51,296 nt of DNA from Bacteroidales bacterium (GCA_029210725.1 JARGFM010000024.1:1-51296), one strand, 5' to 3'. Positions 16,629 through 26,111 are shown, counted from the stretch's first letter. Numbers and translations: made by a program. Notes: generated from the sequence alone by a model not told the origin.

Positions 16629-17648
16629 CTACTGCTTCTCCATTCCGGCTATCAAGTCCTCGACCATCCATCCATAGGGATTAAACTTACCTGCATGCCA
16701 TACCACGTCCTGATCCCAGTAGCCAGTACAGAGATCATATCCTTCTTTAGTAAACCCAAAAGAGATCTCAACAATCAGGGGTTTGCCATCCTGAAATATG
16801 AAATCATAGGCCATACATTGAACCTTCAGCCTGCTGGAAATATCAAAAGCCAATCGAATTGTATCTTCATCGAAATGCTCTTTTTCATACAACAGGTACC
16901 CACTCCCGGAGGCCCTGAAATCGTTTTCCCTGACCAGCCGTTTAATTGCAAATGCCTTATCCCCCACAACCACAACCCGGATATCATATTCATTTCCGGG
17001 TATAAAATCCTGAAAATACACATAGCCCATTTCGTTTCCGGTCAGCCTGGCATATTCAGTGGTGTGAAACAATCTGATAACCCCTTTGATCACATCCCAT
17101 GTTTTCGCTTTACCAATTCTGTACTTCCTGATCCTTTCCTGTAGGTTGCTCCATCCCTCATATTGCTTAAATCCCCGACCAAAAGCCTTCTTAATTAAAC
17201 GCTTAGCCCGTCTTTCTGACCTGACCAGTTTAACATTGGCGGAACCTGCGCCGGTCCTTAATTTGAATACTTTGGGAAATTCCGCTTCCCTTGCCCAGTT
17301 TAACGCTTCCTTTTTATCATAGAATACCACAGCTGGTGCCAAAGGGATATTAAATGCCTCCAGAAGATATTTCTGTCCGACTTTGTCATCGAAATGCCAG
17401 ACCGTCCTGGAATCGGGAAAGACCCTTTTTCCTGAAGATTCCACAGCATACAGCAGCTGTTTAGCGAACTTGCTTTCTTTTGTTCCCTTATGATTGAAGT
17501 GCCACATAAGTGCATCACAATCAGCAAGCTGATCAATAATATCGCTTCCATAACAATCAACCAGTTTATGTGCAATATTGTGCAATTTGCAAAAGGCTAT
17601 CCACCGATCGCTGAATGAGCCCTTTAACGAATGAATCCCTATCATCAT
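16629..17648 (-). CDS. RimK-like ATP-grasp ligase
   Basis: The 339-residue product has a RimK/D-Ala-D-Ala-ligase-style ATP-grasp layout. An N-terminal domain includes CDALMWHFNHKGTKESKFAKQ and FPDSRTVWHFDDKVGQKYLL (the Lys of the 'D-K' motif), followed by FPKVFKLRTGAGSANVKLV (Gly-rich nucleotide loop), VYFQDFIPGNEYDIRVVVV, DFRASGSG and the catalytic YDFIFQDGKPLIVEISFGF with its metal-binding Asp and Glu (the usual final Asn position is Ser here, E-I-S-F, which is worth noting). It probably ligates an amino acid or other amine to a carboxylate. It lies 3 bases after the DUF362 gene and is followed by a glycosyltransferase, so all three are likely used in the same pathway. Confidence 0.82.
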   Translation of the reverse strand: MMIGIHSLKGSFSDRWIAFCKLHNIAHKLVDCYGSDIIDQLADCDALMWHFNHKGTKESKFAKQLLYAVESSGKRVFPDSRTVWHFDDKVGQKYLLEAFNIPLAPAVVFYDKKEALNWAREAEFPKVFKLRTGAGSANVKLVRSERRAKRLIKKAFGRGFKQYEGWSNLQERIRKYRIGKAKTWDVIKGVIRLFHTTEYARLTGNEMGYVYFQDFIPGNEYDIRVVVVGDKAFAIKRLVRENDFRASGSGYLLYEKEHFDEDTIRLAFDISSRLKVQCMAYDFIFQDGKPLIVEISFGFTKEGYDLCTGYWDQDVVWHAGKFNPYGWMVEDLIAGMEKQ

Positions 17649-17651
17649 CCT

Positions 17652-18974
17652 TTATTTTAAATGGGAAATCCAGCCTAAAGGTGGCTTTACCTTCAGGCTG
17701 TACTTCGCCAGTTCATTCCTTGATATGTCCTTTCCGTCATAAGTGAGATAAAATCCCTCATCGGATTCATCATGCGGCGCCGACAGCAGGGGTATCTTCT
17801 CCCTGGGAAAGTTCATCAAATCTGCAACAACACGATCATGAAAAAGCGAGTGATTGGAAAACAGAACCAATCCCATTGGAAGCGGGTCCGGCTCCAGGGG
17901 CCCGTCTCCCTGCCCGCCAATTATCCCATCACTTAAAGTAAATATCTGTCGTTGGGGATTTTTGTGGATCTTCCCCTGCGCATCTCCAAATACGGCAATT
18001 TTATTCAGGTCCTTCACCATTCGCCAGCTTGTGTCATTTCCATACCATCCTGCCGCAATCTGATGTTCCGGTCCGGGGCGTGACAGCCTCCACAATAAGG
18101 AAGACAGCTTTTTCCAGAACCAGAAACTAGGTTTTCCCTGCCTCCGGTTCGCCCTGTCAAGGGATAATTCTGACCAGAATCTCAAGTAGGACCTTCCGGG
18201 ATAACAGTCTCCTCCGTTATCGCTTCCCCCGATCCGGTGATGCGGCAGAAAGTCCTTGTCCCCGTTGATCCCTACCAGATTCTTCATGGCACCAGTTATG
18301 GCGGTTTTCTGATGTGTCTTGACTTTAGGCAGAGATAGTATAACATCAGCCTCAAAGAACTCCTTGGCAATGCAATAGCGATGGGTACCAATGTAATGTG
18401 ATGCTTCCATGCGGTCCGGATCATAATTGGTAACCCTGAATTTGGATTTACAGGGCACCGTAATAGGTTCCAGAAGACTGTCTTCACCCAGATCAAAAAT
18501 CAGGTATTCCTCCATGGGACGTATTTCACCTTCTGTCCTGTTTTTAACGAAATCATAGGTCCGCCGCCGGAAATCCACCACTTCCACCGGGACCTGAAAG
18601 GCTGCGGACAGCCTGTTAATCTCCTCAGCAAATCTTGCAGAGATCATTTTGTTCCAGTTACATCCCTGAATAGGGGCATCCCCAATGCGTACACCGGCAG
18701 GCCTCATTCGCAGAATAATCTCAAGTGTGGCTAAAATGAAATTATCATTGGTCCGCAGGCAAATTTCATCATCTTCGTTTCTGGATTGCTTTACCCAGTT
18801 GGGTTTAATTAAGACATTCTTTCCTCGCACATGTGCCTCACTCAACTCGCTTCCCAGCAGTCCTTCGATGATTCGGCATAATCTTTCCCTGTCCGAATAT
18901 AAATGTGATAACCGGTCCACGACGCGCTCTTCTGGCCTGTTATAGACAGGAACAATATGTACAAAGGCCGACAT
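17652..18974 (-). CDS. DUF362 domain protein
   Basis: The 440-residue product matches the DUF362 family: RGKNVLIKPNWV (about residues 49-60), IRIGDAPIQGC-like segment, ADVILSLPKVKTHQKTAITGAMKNLVGI and the C-terminal GDGPLEPDPLPMGLVLFSNHSLFHDRVVADLMNF. Many DUF362 proteins carry a 4Fe-4S ferredoxin part; this one has no such Cys cluster, so it is the version without iron-sulfur domain. No biochemical function is established for this group. In EPS clusters it often travels with ATP-grasp and deacetylase genes, as here: it abuts a NodB-like gene (1-base gap) and a RimK-like ligase (3-base gap). I see no signal peptide. Confidence 0.82.
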   Translation of the reverse strand: MSAFVHIVPVYNRPEERVVDRLSHLYSDRERLCRIIEGLLGSELSEAHVRGKNVLIKPNWVKQSRNEDDEICLRTNDNFILATLEIILRMRPAGVRIGDAPIQGCNWNKMISARFAEEINRLSAAFQVPVEVVDFRRRTYDFVKNRTEGEIRPMEEYLIFDLGEDSLLEPITVPCKSKFRVTNYDPDRMEASHYIGTHRYCIAKEFFEADVILSLPKVKTHQKTAITGAMKNLVGINGDKDFLPHHRIGGSDNGGDCYPGRSYLRFWSELSLDRANRRQGKPSFWFWKKLSSLLWRLSRPGPEHQIAAGWYGNDTSWRMVKDLNKIAVFGDAQGKIHKNPQRQIFTLSDGIIGGQGDGPLEPDPLPMGLVLFSNHSLFHDRVVADLMNFPREKIPLLSAPHDESDEGFYLTYDGKDISRNELAKYSLKVKPPLGWISHLK

Positions 18975-18975
18975 A

Positions 18976-20106
18976 CTAGTTTTCTGACTTCATTAAGGCT
19001 CCCAATTGAGGTGTAGTGAGAAATGTTGCATCGGGCCAGCGCTTCAGGATGCAACGCAGTAATTCTGACAGGGTTTTAAGTCCCGTGTCACGATTGGCAG
19101 CATTCAGGGATCCTATATAATTTACCCGATGAGTACCTATTATGGCCGGCTTGCGCTTATCGAAGGCTACCTGTATGTCTTTCAGGCAGGTATCAACCCA
19201 GTCCTTCCCTACCTGACTGGGTTCAAAAAAACAATTCCGGATAATATAATGGATACCGTTCTTCTCCTTCTGTCCCAGATAATGGTATTTTTTTCGAAAC
19301 TTCCCCTTACCCAACGGTTCATTCTGAATCCTGGATACATAGCGGTATTTGATCTTATTCTCGGCAAGTGCCTGGTTTAATGAATTATGAAACATGCCGT
19401 TGGGTGGCACGAAGAATTCGGCCTCATACTGAAATAAATCCTTAAAAAGCTTTTGAGCTTCATGAATCACGTTCTTTAGATACCCGAGTTCCGAGAGATC
19501 ATCAATGAGAAATGCAGCCTGATAATCCTCTCTGGGATAAGACTTTGGCACAAAACCCCAGAATCCTTCTTGAAATGCCAGGGTAGTCTGCTTTTCATCC
19601 ATTCGAAGTGAATTCATCCAGGAAGTGACGTTGAGGTGTTCACGTCCATGCAGTTGTGGTACAAATACCCTGTTTTCAATGCCCTCCATCCAGAGCTCAA
19701 AAGCGTTTTCGGTCCCTTTATTACGCTTTAAGGTCTCTGTAAAAGGCTCAAAATGGTATTCCTGAAAATCAGCATCTTTAATCTTTTCAAAATCGGGATT
19801 TGCAACAATGCTCACCGGGGTAAAAACTGCAGGATTCCCATTGATATCTTTCACGGAAGAAAGTACTTCAAACAAGTATTCCAAATCCTGCCTGCTGGCC
19901 AGGGCATCATTCCTGTTATACCGTTCAGCATCGGCAGAGTCCAGATCCAGTCCCTGTTTTGTAAGCCTTTCATATGTTCCTCTTGAAGACATCCGAATAC
20001 TTCCCCAGTCGTCTGATTCAAATACGACCACCGGCTTGTTGATTTTCCATCCTGGTATATCGGATAATCCTTTAAGCGCCATGGTAATGAAAGCAGGTCT
20101 GAGCAT
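18976..20106 (-). CDS. NodB-like polysaccharide deacetylase
   Basis: The 376-residue product belongs to the polysaccharide deacetylase superfamily in a divergent form. VVVFESDDWGSIRM (residues 26-39) provides the Asp pair of motif 1, VPQLHGREHLN with His152 and His156 the metal-binding motif 2, and PPNGMFHNSLNQAL a counterpart of the R-P-P region. A late IIGTHRVNYIG segment gives a further His. It would deacetylate an amino sugar or amide, again probably cytoplasmic as there is no signal peptide. The start MLRPAFITM is 18 bases downstream of the polymerase stop. It is clearly distinct from the XrtA-type deacetylase at 8613-9488, so two separate deacetylation events are possible. Confidence 0.75.
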   Translation of the reverse strand: MLRPAFITMALKGLSDIPGWKINKPVVVFESDDWGSIRMSSRGTYERLTKQGLDLDSADAERYNRNDALASRQDLEYLFEVLSSVKDINGNPAVFTPVSIVANPDFEKIKDADFQEYHFEPFTETLKRNKGTENAFELWMEGIENRVFVPQLHGREHLNVTSWMNSLRMDEKQTTLAFQEGFWGFVPKSYPREDYQAAFLIDDLSELGYLKNVIHEAQKLFKDLFQYEAEFFVPPNGMFHNSLNQALAENKIKYRYVSRIQNEPLGKGKFRKKYHYLGQKEKNGIHYIIRNCFFEPSQVGKDWVDTCLKDIQVAFDKRKPAIIGTHRVNYIGSLNAANRDTGLKTLSELLRCILKRWPDATFLTTPQLGALMKSEN

Positions 20107-20124
20107 TAAATCACTTGCTATTTG

Positions 20125-21396
20125 TTAAAAAAGCCATTCTGCCAGTGGTATTCCCTGAACCAGTAGAGGCAGACCCAAACCGGGAGAAAACAACAAAGCA
20201 TTGATAGTCTCTGATCCAACCCGGAAATTCACAGCAGCATAAAGCAGTAATGGGGCAAGCCCTAGCAAACTTAGAAGCCTCAGCCGTTTTTCACCCTCCT
20301 TGGCAAAGAGCATCACCAGATAGAAAGTGGTAAACAGGAAGAAGATTATTTGAAATCTGAATCCAAATGAGGGGATTGGTCTGCCAAAATTTACAAATGA
20401 GAGGAAGAGGAGTATGAAACTGAAGAGATTTCTCTCCTTCTCATCTGTCTGAACCTTTTTCCTTATCCAGAAAATGACAAACAGGGTAGCAAACAAAAAA
20501 TAAAAGGCAAGATCATAGCTTAGAAATACGAACCAGGCAGTCTGCTCCTGGTTAAGTGCTACACCTGAGATATACCCCTCACTGGTATAACCGGAATACC
20601 GGTTTTCAATGGCTCCTCCAAAATACATGGAAAACCTGCTGAACACGGGCATCAGAAGATCCTGTAACAGATAAGATACAATCGCCAATGGTCCGTAAAT
20701 CAAATCTCTGTTGCCAAGAAAAAAATAAATGAGCAGAACTACATTTGCAGTTAAGAAGCTCCAATGTATCAGTATGGAAAGCAAAGCCAGAAGCAAATAT
20801 CTCTTATCCCGGTATAAGACCACATGTATTGCAGCATAGAAGAATATCCAGGCTGCAGTCCACATCCTTACACCGTTTACCGCTGTAATGGGCAGTATTA
20901 TGATAAAGAAGACCAGGAAGATAAGGGTATTCCAGTTGGGATTCTCCCGATGAAATCCATGCAGCAGGTTGATTGATTTCAAATGAAAATATCCGAAAAC
21001 AGATGCAAAAATTGCGAAAAGGATCCTGTAGTCAGAAGTAAATCGGGATACCAGGAAAACCATGAAAGAACTGTAAATATCAACCACATTCTCAGCATAC
21101 AGGCCCCGCAGCTGATACAGGAAAACTCTGAGAGTTGATTCAGATGCCCGTTCCAGCTGAGTGACATAAGCAGCTGAATCCATATTCAGATTCCCGATGA
21201 CAAAAGTCAGACCATAATAAACCAGAAACATGTACACAACTATCCTGGATTCTTTAAGCCTGTAATTGGCAATGGCTGCTATCAGAGACAGAAAGGGCCA
21301 GATCAGGAACAACACATACAGGTACTTACCTACTGAATCGGCAACCCTGGTGCGCTCGTTGAGCAAGCTTCCATATTTAGATATACCAATATTCAT
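20125..21396 (-). CDS. EpsG-like polysaccharide polymerase (Wzy type)
   Basis: The 423-residue product is a polytopic membrane protein with roughly ten to twelve hydrophobic segments, among them YVLFLIWPFLSLIAAI, VVYMFLVYYGLTFVI, TLIFLVFFIIILPITAV and LLALLSILIHWSFLTANVVLL. The motif ITAVNGVRMWTAAWIFFYAA (R in the middle of a membrane helix) and ILIHWSF are typical of the EpsG family of polymerases. It would join lipid-linked repeat units in the periplasm. No other polymerase candidate lies in the cluster, and Wzx, Wzc and Wza are all present, so this completes a Wzx/Wzy-dependent pathway. The start overlaps the next upstream gene's stop by 4 bases. Confidence 0.8.
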   Translation of the reverse strand: MNIGISKYGSLLNERTRVADSVGKYLYVLFLIWPFLSLIAAIANYRLKESRIVVYMFLVYYGLTFVIGNLNMDSAAYVTQLERASESTLRVFLYQLRGLYAENVVDIYSSFMVFLVSRFTSDYRILFAIFASVFGYFHLKSINLLHGFHRENPNWNTLIFLVFFIIILPITAVNGVRMWTAAWIFFYAAIHVVLYRDKRYLLLALLSILIHWSFLTANVVLLIYFFLGNRDLIYGPLAIVSYLLQDLLMPVFSRFSMYFGGAIENRYSGYTSEGYISGVALNQEQTAWFVFLSYDLAFYFLFATLFVIFWIRKKVQTDEKERNLFSFILLFLSFVNFGRPIPSFGFRFQIIFFLFTTFYLVMLFAKEGEKRLRLLSLLGLAPLLLYAAVNFRVGSETINALLFSPGLGLPLLVQGIPLAEWLF

Positions 21397-22550
21397 TCTA
21401 CCAGATTCATAAAACTACTGGTCACCTTCCTGATGTCATAGCTATCCTTATCTATCAATCTTTGCCTTTTATAATTGCCCTCTAAAAACTCCTGCACAAG
21501 ATCTTCGTCCAGCCTATGGGAAGAGATATTTAATACAGGTCTTCCAGAGAGTGCATAATCAATTAATTTACTGGGCACAGCCTCAATATTGGTTTGTGTA
21601 TCATGAATGGTATCCACATTAACTAGAAAGCTTACCTTGCTCATTTCAAATATCAATGAAAGCCTGTCAATATAGCTTTTTAGCTGAAGTTTTTCACCTA
21701 AAACCTCTTTATATCTGAGAAACCACTCCTTCTGGCTTGTATATACGATGAAAATAAAATCGCCTGGATACCGGGAAAGGAATTCCAGGAATAGTGCCAG
21801 GTCTCTCTTGCCTGGAATAACCGATCCTGCAAAAATAAAAGAAGATATTTCATAGCTGGGCTTTCCATCGTATAACCGGATCTCTCTGAAGTTGAATCCC
21901 TGCGGGATCGTTCGCATTTTACTGCGAAACTCTTTATAAAACTGCGTTTGCATGTCATCAAAAGGAACCGTAATATAACTGCAATCCCTGCAAAAGCGCT
22001 TTTCCAGATACTTAAAATAGAAAGGTTTTCTTACACTGTCCAATCGGGCGAACATATAGGGATCTCCACAATCGGCCACCCAGGTGTTAGCAATTAGGTG
22101 ATCTCTGGATCTTGCCTTGGTGACTCCCCAGTGGACGGGAAAAGGAACAGCAAAAGAAATCATCAAATCATATCCTCTTTCACTTTTCAGGGCCTCTCGA
22201 ACCAGGTACATCTCTTCAATAGCGGGATACTCAAACAAAACTGCAAGGATTCTGAATATGGCTCTTGATAGGAAAGAAAGCAGAGGTAATTTCCAGATAG
22301 GAATGGAAGGGAAAGCAGGTTTTTTCCACATCCTGAAGGATATAGGAAACTCATGCAGAAAACCGGAATAGTCAAAATCCCTGTATTTCGAAACCACGCT
22401 TACTTCATGCCCCTGACGGTAAAACTCCTTTGCTAGTTCCGTTGCACGGAAACTCCTGGGAGATATTTCCGGATAGAAGGCACTTGACACCAGTAAAATC
22501 CTTCGTTTATCTTGTTTCTTTGCACTATTTCGCATCACGTCTGATTGCAA
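21393..22550 (-). CDS. GT4-type glycosyltransferase
   Basis: The 385-residue product has a GT-B layout: an N-terminal RRILLVSSAFYPEISPRSFRATELAKEF, a middle PFPVHWGVTKARSRDHLIANTWVADCGDPYMFARL, then the donor domain with SSFIFAGSVIPGKRDLALFLEFL and an FLVNVDTIHDTQTNIEAVPSKLIDYALSGRPVLNIS segment in place of the canonical E-x7-E. It probably adds a sugar to the EPS repeat. The start may be Met1 or Met6; both overlap the upstream GT2 gene (26 or 11 bases), implying coupling. Some related proteins are annotated as 'glycosyltransferase-like', so activity is likely but not certain. Confidence 0.75.
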   Translation of the reverse strand: MQSDVMRNSAKKQDKRRILLVSSAFYPEISPRSFRATELAKEFYRQGHEVSVVSKYRDFDYSGFLHEFPISFRMWKKPAFPSIPIWKLPLLSFLSRAIFRILAVLFEYPAIEEMYLVREALKSERGYDLMISFAVPFPVHWGVTKARSRDHLIANTWVADCGDPYMFARLDSVRKPFYFKYLEKRFCRDCSYITVPFDDMQTQFYKEFRSKMRTIPQGFNFREIRLYDGKPSYEISSFIFAGSVIPGKRDLALFLEFLSRYPGDFIFIVYTSQKEWFLRYKEVLGEKLQLKSYIDRLSLIFEMSKVSFLVNVDTIHDTQTNIEAVPSKLIDYALSGRPVLNISSHRLDEDLVQEFLEGNYKRQRLIDKDSYDIRKVTSSFMNLVE

Positions 22551-23553
22551 TTCTTAGGTAACTTACAAATAGTATTGCCGCCAGGTAGGGCGAGAAATTA
22601 TAGGCCCTTCCACTTATCAAATGATTACGTCTGCATCCCCCCAAATCCAATTTTGATATTCCAGCTTGCTTCTGGCTTACAATGGTATCCCTAAGCACTT
22701 TAAGAGATCTTGTTCTAATGGCAGAATACAGAGCAAGTAAAACAAACTGAACAATAGGCCCATTCAGGAATATTACCTGTTCATCCCTTAAAGACTCTAA
22801 TTGTTGGAATTGTCTCAGGTTGCTTGCCGCAATATTAAAGCCATAGCGAACCCGGTCTGTATTAAATTGATTGGATCGCGTAGCTGAACCCCTTCTGGCA
22901 TATGCCCTGTAAAGGATTTCACTGAAAAATAAGCAGCGACTGGCCATACAATGTATCCTGGCCAGAAATTCCACATCCTGATTCAGAACGATACCCGGCA
23001 CGTAGAATAATTGATGCGTCTTTAAGAACTTTGTTTCATAAAGGATCCCAACGGAGGAATCCGCGATCAGTTCTTTTTGAGTGCGCATGAAGTGATAGGC
23101 CTCAATGCCTGTCAGCGGCTTTTCTCCCTCATTCTCAAATTTCTTTGTATGGTATACCCTTCCATGCTCATCAAGATACTCATAAGCAGGAATAATCAAC
23201 TGTAATTTAGTCTGTTCAGCTATATTTAAAACCGATCCTAAGCTGTTTTCCCGGACGAGATCATCAGGATCCACAAACAGGATATATTTTCCGGATGCCT
23301 TATTCAATCCGGCGTTTCTTGCCATCGAGACACCCTGGTTTTCCTGATCAACCAGTATAATATTTTTGAATTCATCCTGAAGTTTTTGCACTACCTTCCT
23401 GCTATTGTCCGGCGATCCATCATTTACGCAGATAATTTCGTATGCCTCATGAGGGATATCCTGGCTCTCAAGACTGCGGATACACCTTTCCAGAAAAGTC
23501 TCCACATTATAGATTGGCAGTATTACAGATAATCTTAAACCCATTAGCTTCAA
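22525..23553 (-). CDS. GT2-family glycosyltransferase
   Basis: The 342-residue product is an inverting GT-A enzyme. RLSVILPIYNVETFLERCIRSL is the first strand and loop, IICVNDGSPDNS the first nucleotide-binding motif, ENQGVSMARNAGLNKASGKYILFVDPDD carries the DxD-type metal motif (VDPDD), and a downstream LNQDVEFLARI contains the probable catalytic Asp. It should transfer a sugar to the lipid-linked intermediate. The C-terminal 100 residues hold a hydrophobic segment (NGPIVQFVLLALYSAIRT) that may associate with the membrane. Start could be Met1 or Met4. It follows the other GT2 gene by 16 bases. Confidence 0.9.
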   Translation of the reverse strand: MKLMGLRLSVILPIYNVETFLERCIRSLESQDIPHEAYEIICVNDGSPDNSRKVVQKLQDEFKNIILVDQENQGVSMARNAGLNKASGKYILFVDPDDLVRENSLGSVLNIAEQTKLQLIIPAYEYLDEHGRVYHTKKFENEGEKPLTGIEAYHFMRTQKELIADSSVGILYETKFLKTHQLFYVPGIVLNQDVEFLARIHCMASRCLFFSEILYRAYARRGSATRSNQFNTDRVRYGFNIAASNLRQFQQLESLRDEQVIFLNGPIVQFVLLALYSAIRTRSLKVLRDTIVSQKQAGISKLDLGGCRRNHLISGRAYNFSPYLAAILFVSYLRIAIRRDAK

Positions 23554-23569
23554 GCAGGTCTGAAGTCGG

Positions 23570-24553
23570 TCACTTACCTGGTTTATTGAGGGATTTATGC
23601 ATAAATAATTGTATGCCTTTCAGGTTATAGATAAGAAGACTCAGGCTAACCCTGGTCTTAAAAGGGATCTTTGCTGTAAAAATGTATCTGATAAGGGAAA
23701 AGCCGAGCTTCTTCCTCAGGTAGTAATTATATACTCGCTGATTTTCAATATCCGAATTCACCGTCAGTTCAAAGTATCTCCACATCAGTCTGCTTATGGC
23801 ATCCTTTTGCAGATACTGTCTGGCTAATTCACTTTGACCAGAACGCGCCAGATTCATGGTGTCTTCATATTTATAAATAGATTCACGCAGAAGGCGTGCA
23901 TTATAGGTGGTCGTATTGCTGTTTTCACGCATTACGTAAAAGTACATGGCTTCGGATGTCCTGACATACTTTAAGGGTTTGAGTGCAAGACGCATATTTA
24001 CATGGGTGTCCTGATGATATTGCCTGTCAGGGAATTGTACATCGTCAAATAATTCTGATCTGTAAAGCTTGGTGCAAAAACTGGACTTCATCTTGGAACT
24101 GAAAAACTGTTTCATCATGAAATCCCCATCTCCAACGGCCAACGGTTCTTCCTTTCCGCTTCTTACCCTTTGATTCCCCTTAATCCAGATATACTGGCAC
24201 TCAACGATTTCGGCCTGGTTTTCCTCTGCCAGCTCATAAAGGGTGGAATACATGTGTCGGGCAATATGGTCATCTGCATCTACCCAGCCTATATATCTTC
24301 CTGTAACGGCTTTTATTCCCTCCCTACGTGCAGTTGTTGTCCCCCCATTCTCTTTATGGATAACCCTGATTCGTCTGTCCTTTCGGGCATATTCATCACA
24401 GATCGATCCGCTCGAATCCGTTGACCCATCATTAACCAGGATCATTTCGAAGCCCTTAAAGGTCTGAGCAAGAATTGAATCCAGGCAATCCGGCAAATAC
24501 TGCTCCGCATTATAGATAGGAACAATTACGCTTATATCAGGTCCTTGTGACAT
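23570..24553 (-). CDS. GT2-family glycosyltransferase
   Basis: The 327-residue product has classic GT2 motifs: ISVIVPIYNAEQYLPDCLDSIL at the N-terminus, MILVNDGSTDSSGSICDEY, ENGGTTTARREGIKAVTGRYIGWVDADD (metal-binding DxD as DADD), and DTHVNMRLAL with the probable base. It is one of two adjacent GT2 enzymes just downstream of the flippase gene (20-base gap) and is likely cytoplasmic-face glycosyltransferase of the EPS repeat. Specificity cannot be predicted by reading. Confidence 0.9.
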   Translation of the reverse strand: MSQGPDISVIVPIYNAEQYLPDCLDSILAQTFKGFEMILVNDGSTDSSGSICDEYARKDRRIRVIHKENGGTTTARREGIKAVTGRYIGWVDADDHIARHMYSTLYELAEENQAEIVECQYIWIKGNQRVRSGKEEPLAVGDGDFMMKQFFSSKMKSSFCTKLYRSELFDDVQFPDRQYHQDTHVNMRLALKPLKYVRTSEAMYFYVMRENSNTTTYNARLLRESIYKYEDTMNLARSGQSELARQYLQKDAISRLMWRYFELTVNSDIENQRVYNYYLRKKLGFSLIRYIFTAKIPFKTRVSLSLLIYNLKGIQLFMHKSLNKPGK

Positions 24554-24573
24554 ACAATGATTTAGTTTTTTCT

Positions 24574-26040
24574 TTATCTGTCTGATCTTCTGGCATCACG
24601 TATTGATTTGATCTTATCTAAAGCAATCGTCCTGATTTCCATATAAGGAGCCAGCTGCAATAGCTTGCCCAAGCCCAATACCAGCAAGATACCAAGAGCA
24701 ATTTGCAATAGCAGTTTGACAAGATATCCCACAGGCAGCTGCCATCCTGCAACAAATACAATTGCTCCCACTGTCAGTGCAAACAATAAATAAGGAAGGA
24801 TGTCCGAAAGTTGCTCTTTTATGGAATAGTTTATCAAACGACCGGAATAATAACTATTGAAGTAGTAGGAAATCAACGCATTTGCCCACATACCAAGGAT
24901 TAGTACCTCTATTCCATATAGTACGCCTAGAACAATAAAGGGAACTGCTAGGACCTTTTTTATTATCCCTACCCTCAGGACAAGATCCGAACGGCCCAGA
25001 ACTTTGAGCATATTAAGATTCAATTGCTGCAAGGGAAATAACATGGCCGGGAAGCACAGAAGTTGCAGGTAAATGATTGACTGCCTCCATTTCTCCCCGA
25101 TAAGCGTCACTACCAAAGGTTCGGCAATGGCAGCCATCAAAACCAGAATTACCATGCTCATGAACATGAGATTTGTAATCAGTTTCTTGTATCCTGCCTT
25201 TAATTGATACTTATTGTCCTGCATGTTTGCCAGCACCGGAAAAGTCACCCTCGTCATGATGTTATTTAAGCTCGAGGAAGGCATATTTGCGAAAGATTGT
25301 GCCCGGGAATAATAACCAAGTTGTTCAGCTGAGAAGTATTTACCAATGACCAGATAATAAATATTGCTATAAACCGTGTCAATCAATGAACTTATCAATA
25401 TCTTGCTTCCAAAACCGAACAACTCTTTAAAGGATTTTTTGCTGAAAATTAAACTCGGCATCCAGCGGTTCCATATCCAGAGCAATGAAGATCTGATCAG
25501 GGACCCGGACAATGCGCGCCCTACCAGGCTCCACACCCCGAAGCCGTATAAGGCCATGACTATTCCAATAACACCGGATAACACTCCTGATATAATTACA
25601 ATTCTGGCCTGTAATTTGAAATCAATCCTTTTTGTCAAAGTCGTTGTCTGGATCAGAGTCAGGGACCTTAAAAACAAGCTAAGTGAAAGGACCCGCAATA
25701 TCCAGACAAGTTCCGGCTCACCGTAGAAATTGCTTATGGGTACGGCGGAAAAGTAAATGAGCAGGTATAAGACCGTGCCCATGATAATATTGTAGAAGAA
25801 GACTGTTGAGTAGTCTTCCTGCGTACAGTCATTTTTCCTAATTAATGCTGAAGAAAAACCGCTGTGAATAAAAGTTGTGGAGATGGAGATGAAAATGGTA
25901 ATCATTCCCACAAGTCCGAACTCTTTCGGAGTGATCAGTCTTGCAAGAACAATTCCCACGATGAAGTGAATGCCGTAGTTTGCAAAACTGTCCACTGCAC
26001 TCCAAAATATGCCTGAAACGGTTTTTTCTTTTAGCGACAT
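24574..26040 (-). CDS. wzx: Wzx-type polysaccharide flippase (MOP/PST superfamily)
   Basis: The 488-residue product is a lipid-linked oligosaccharide flippase with about fourteen hydrophobic segments. The N-terminus KTVSGIFWSAVDSFANYGIHFIVGIVLARLITPKEFGLVGMI matches the PST family, including the L-x-P-x-x-F-G-L motif, split here only for reading, and the middle has GYYSRAQSFANMPSSSLNNI, also conserved. It would move undecaprenyl-linked EPS repeats across the inner membrane for polymerisation by the EpsG-like protein (20125-21396). It lies between the wzc gene (71-base gap) and two GT2 genes. Confidence 0.9.
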   Translation of the reverse strand: MSLKEKTVSGIFWSAVDSFANYGIHFIVGIVLARLITPKEFGLVGMITIFISISTTFIHSGFSSALIRKNDCTQEDYSTVFFYNIIMGTVLYLLIYFSAVPISNFYGEPELVWILRVLSLSLFLRSLTLIQTTTLTKRIDFKLQARIVIISGVLSGVIGIVMALYGFGVWSLVGRALSGSLIRSSLLWIWNRWMPSLIFSKKSFKELFGFGSKILISSLIDTVYSNIYYLVIGKYFSAEQLGYYSRAQSFANMPSSSLNNIMTRVTFPVLANMQDNKYQLKAGYKKLITNLMFMSMVILVLMAAIAEPLVVTLIGEKWRQSIIYLQLLCFPAMLFPLQQLNLNMLKVLGRSDLVLRVGIIKKVLAVPFIVLGVLYGIEVLILGMWANALISYYFNSYYSGRLINYSIKEQLSDILPYLLFALTVGAIVFVAGWQLPVGYLVKLLLQIALGILLVLGLGKLLQLAPYMEIRTIALDKIKSIRDARRSDR

Positions 26041-26111
26041 ATCTGATTAAACAGAAGACCTAACATATAATAAACTGGATGATTTGAAGGTTTTACCCTT
26101 AAAATAAAAGA

